DNA from: an uncultured Clostridia bacterium
Lineage (GTDB): Bacteria > Bacillota > Clostridia > HGM11514
Length of the DNA: 6,184 bases
Assembly: GCA_934489915.1 (NCBI GenBank)
Contig: CAKSSZ010000095.1
Span: forward strand, 1-6,184
Direction: 5' to 3'
Shown here: positions 4,735 to 6,184 of the stretch, piece by piece
How the letters are laid out: each line of letters starts with the position of its first letter
Position numbering within the stretch: position 1 is the stretch's first letter
Made by a program: the position numbers and the translations under genes
The notes under the pieces: model-generated
What the model saw: the letters and a program-made list of their open reading frames with translations, nothing else
Told to the model about the DNA's origin: nothing
Databases searched by the model: none

Positions 4735-6165
4735 ATGAGAAATACCTATGAAAGCCCCTTAAATACCCGGTACGCCGGGGATGAAATGAAGTATTTGTTT
4801 TCTCCGGATTTTAAGTTTAAAACCTGGCGAAAGCTTTGGATTGCCTTGGCAAAGGCGGAACATCAACTTGGGTTACCGGTAAGCCAGGAGCAGATTGAGG
4901 AGCTTGAGGCGCATCAGGATGAGATTAATTATGAGGTTGCCGAGGAGCGGGAACGCCAGGTGCGCCACGATGTGATGTCCCATGTTTACGCTTACGGAAA
5001 GCAATGTCCGAAGGCTGCGGGGATCATTCATCTGGGTGCAACCTCCTGCTATGTGGGAGATAATACGGATTTGATTACCATGCGAGAAGGGCTTCGTTTG
5101 ATTCATCGTAAGCTGATCAGCGTAATGGGAATGTTGGCGGATTTTGCGGAAGAGTATAAAGAGATGCCTACCTTAGGGTTCACGCACTTTCAACCTGCGC
5201 AGCTGACCACGGTAGGGAAACGTGCAACCCTGTGGCTGCATGAACTGTTGCTGGATTTGCAGGATCTGGAATATGTGACAGACAGCTTGAAGCTCCTCGG
5301 TTCCAAGGGAACGACCGGCACCCAGGCGAGCTTTTTGGAGCTGTTTGAAGGCGATGAGGAAAAGGTTCGCTATTTGGATCAGCTGATTGCCAAAGAAATG
5401 GGCTTTGCGGAAACTTATCCTGTTTCCGGTCAAACATACTCCCGTAAGGTGGATAGCAGAGTGCTGAATGTCCTGAGCGGGATTGCGCAAAGCGCTTATA
5501 AATTTGCCAATGATTTGCGGTTGCTGCAAAATTTAAAGGAGATTGAAGAACCCTTTGAAAAAAGTCAGATTGGCTCTTCTGCTATGGCTTATAAGCGAAA
5601 CCCCATGCGCTCGGAACGGATTTGCGCTCTGGCACGGTTTGTGATGGTTGACGCATTGAACCCTGCCATGACCGCTTCTACGCAGTGGTTTGAACGTACC
5701 TTAGATGACTCTGCCAATAAACGTCTGTCAGTTTCGGAAGCATTTTTGGCGACTGACGCTATTTTAAATATTTACAGCAATGTGGTAAACGGTCTGGTTG
5801 TTTATCCGAAGGTGATTGCCGCCCGGGTAGAAAGCGAGCTGCCGTTTATGGCTACGGAAAATATTTTAATGGATGCTGTGAAGCGAGGCGGCGACCGACA
5901 GCAGCTCCATGAAAGAATTCGGGTTCATTCCATGGAAGCGGCCAAGCAAGTGAAAATGGAAGGAAAACCGAACGATTTGATTCGCCGGATTTGTGACGAT
6001 CCGGCTTTTGGTTTAACGCAGGAGGATCTGAACGGGTTGCTCAAAGGAGAAAACTTTATCGGCAGAGCGCCCGGTCAGGTAACAGAATTTCTGGAAGAGG
6101 AGATTCGTCCTCTGTTGAAAAAATATGCCAGTGAATTAGGGGTTGCGGCAGAGCTGAAAGTGTGA
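4735..6165 (+). CDS. purB: Adenylosuccinate lyase
   Basis: Fumarase/aspartase superfamily lyase that acts twice in purine synthesis: SAICAR to AICAR plus fumarate, and adenylosuccinate to AMP plus fumarate. It is a cytosolic homotetramer in characterised members. At 476 aa it belongs to the longer type, nearer in length to animal enzymes (about 480 aa) than to B. subtilis PurB (about 430 aa). Visible motifs are V-R-H-D-V-M-S-H with His78 and Asp79, H-L-G-A-T-S-C-Y-V-G-D-N-T-D, the catalytic-acid block G-F-T-H-F-Q-P-A-Q with His151, and the signature loop G-S-S-A-M-A-Y-K-R-N-P-M at 280-291 with the catalytic Ser281/Ser282 pair. The loop has Ala285 where the superfamily pattern has Pro. I believe this variant is seen in clostridial PurB, but could not check. 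The gene shares the upstream promoter with the aminotransferase. No terminator is visible before the window ends. Confidence 0.96.
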   Translation: MRNTYESPLNTRYAGDEMKYLFSPDFKFKTWRKLWIALAKAEHQLGLPVSQEQIEELEAHQDEINYEVAEERERQVRHDVMSHVYAYGKQCPKAAGIIHLGATSCYVGDNTDLITMREGLRLIHRKLISVMGMLADFAEEYKEMPTLGFTHFQPAQLTTVGKRATLWLHELLLDLQDLEYVTDSLKLLGSKGTTGTQASFLELFEGDEEKVRYLDQLIAKEMGFAETYPVSGQTYSRKVDSRVLNVLSGIAQSAYKFANDLRLLQNLKEIEEPFEKSQIGSSAMAYKRNPMRSERICALARFVMVDALNPAMTASTQWFERTLDDSANKRLSVSEAFLATDAILNIYSNVVNGLVVYPKVIAARVESELPFMATENILMDAVKRGGDRQQLHERIRVHSMEAAKQVKMEGKPNDLIRRICDDPAFGLTQEDLNGLLKGENFIGRAPGQVTEFLEEEIRPLLKKYASELGVAAELKV

Positions 6166-6171
6166 TATGAT

Positions 6172-6180
6172 AAAAAGGGA
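6172..6180 (+). promoter_or_regulatory. Possible ribosome binding site of a gene beyond the window
   Basis: A purine-rich AAAAAGGGA lies 7 bases after the purB stop and just before the window edge, at a distance where a start codon could follow at once outside the window. The gene itself cannot be seen. Confidence 0.3.
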
Positions 6181-6184
6181 AGCA

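Noticed and set aside
6167..6184. Start of a further gene at ATG 6167
   Set aside because: Only six codons are visible and there is no good ribosome binding site before it; the purine run after it is more likely the binding site for a later start.

Overview
The window looks like chromosomal DNA of a low-to-moderate GC Firmicute, most likely class Clostridia. The reasons are the gene order lepB-rbgA-rnhB-yraN, strong AGGAGG-type ribosome binding sites, an RbgA-type 50S assembly GTPase, and a long (476 aa) adenylosuccinate lyase. Genus and species cannot be named from this sequence. All seven genes are on the + strand, and coding density is very high. No tRNA, rRNA, CRISPR array, insertion sequence or phage gene was seen.

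Region 1 (1-2443) is a tightly packed housekeeping cluster. It holds type I signal peptidase lepB (5' end outside the window), the ribosome assembly GTPase rbgA, ribonuclease HII rnhB, and yraN of the UPF0102 nuclease-like family. Each gene overlaps the next or nearly touches it, which suggests co-transcription and translational coupling. The genes serve protein export, 50S maturation and nucleic-acid maintenance; their linkage is a conserved Firmicute arrangement rather than a pathway.

Region 2 (2444-3451) begins with a roughly 100-base gap, then an M19 (renal/membrane type) dipeptidase. The gap is the most unusual part of the window. It contains a perfect 11-bp stem whose loop pairs perfectly over 8 bp with a segment just upstream of the dipeptidase ribosome binding site. 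This is the layout of an H-type pseudoknot and makes the leader a candidate cis-regulatory RNA.

Region 3 (3452-6184) starts with a clear sigma-A-type promoter (TTGCAA, 17 bases, TATAAT), followed by a class I aspartate aminotransferase and adenylosuccinate lyase purB, 3 bases apart. The aminotransferase can make aspartate. Aspartate donates nitrogen in two purine steps whose products PurB cleaves, so the pair makes metabolic sense. A purine-rich stretch at the very end may be the ribosome binding site of a further gene.

Protein-level oddities are a degenerate G4 motif in RbgA (T-K-I-V in place of N-K-x-D), D-C-R in place of D-S-R in signal peptidase box E, and A in place of P in the PurB signature loop.
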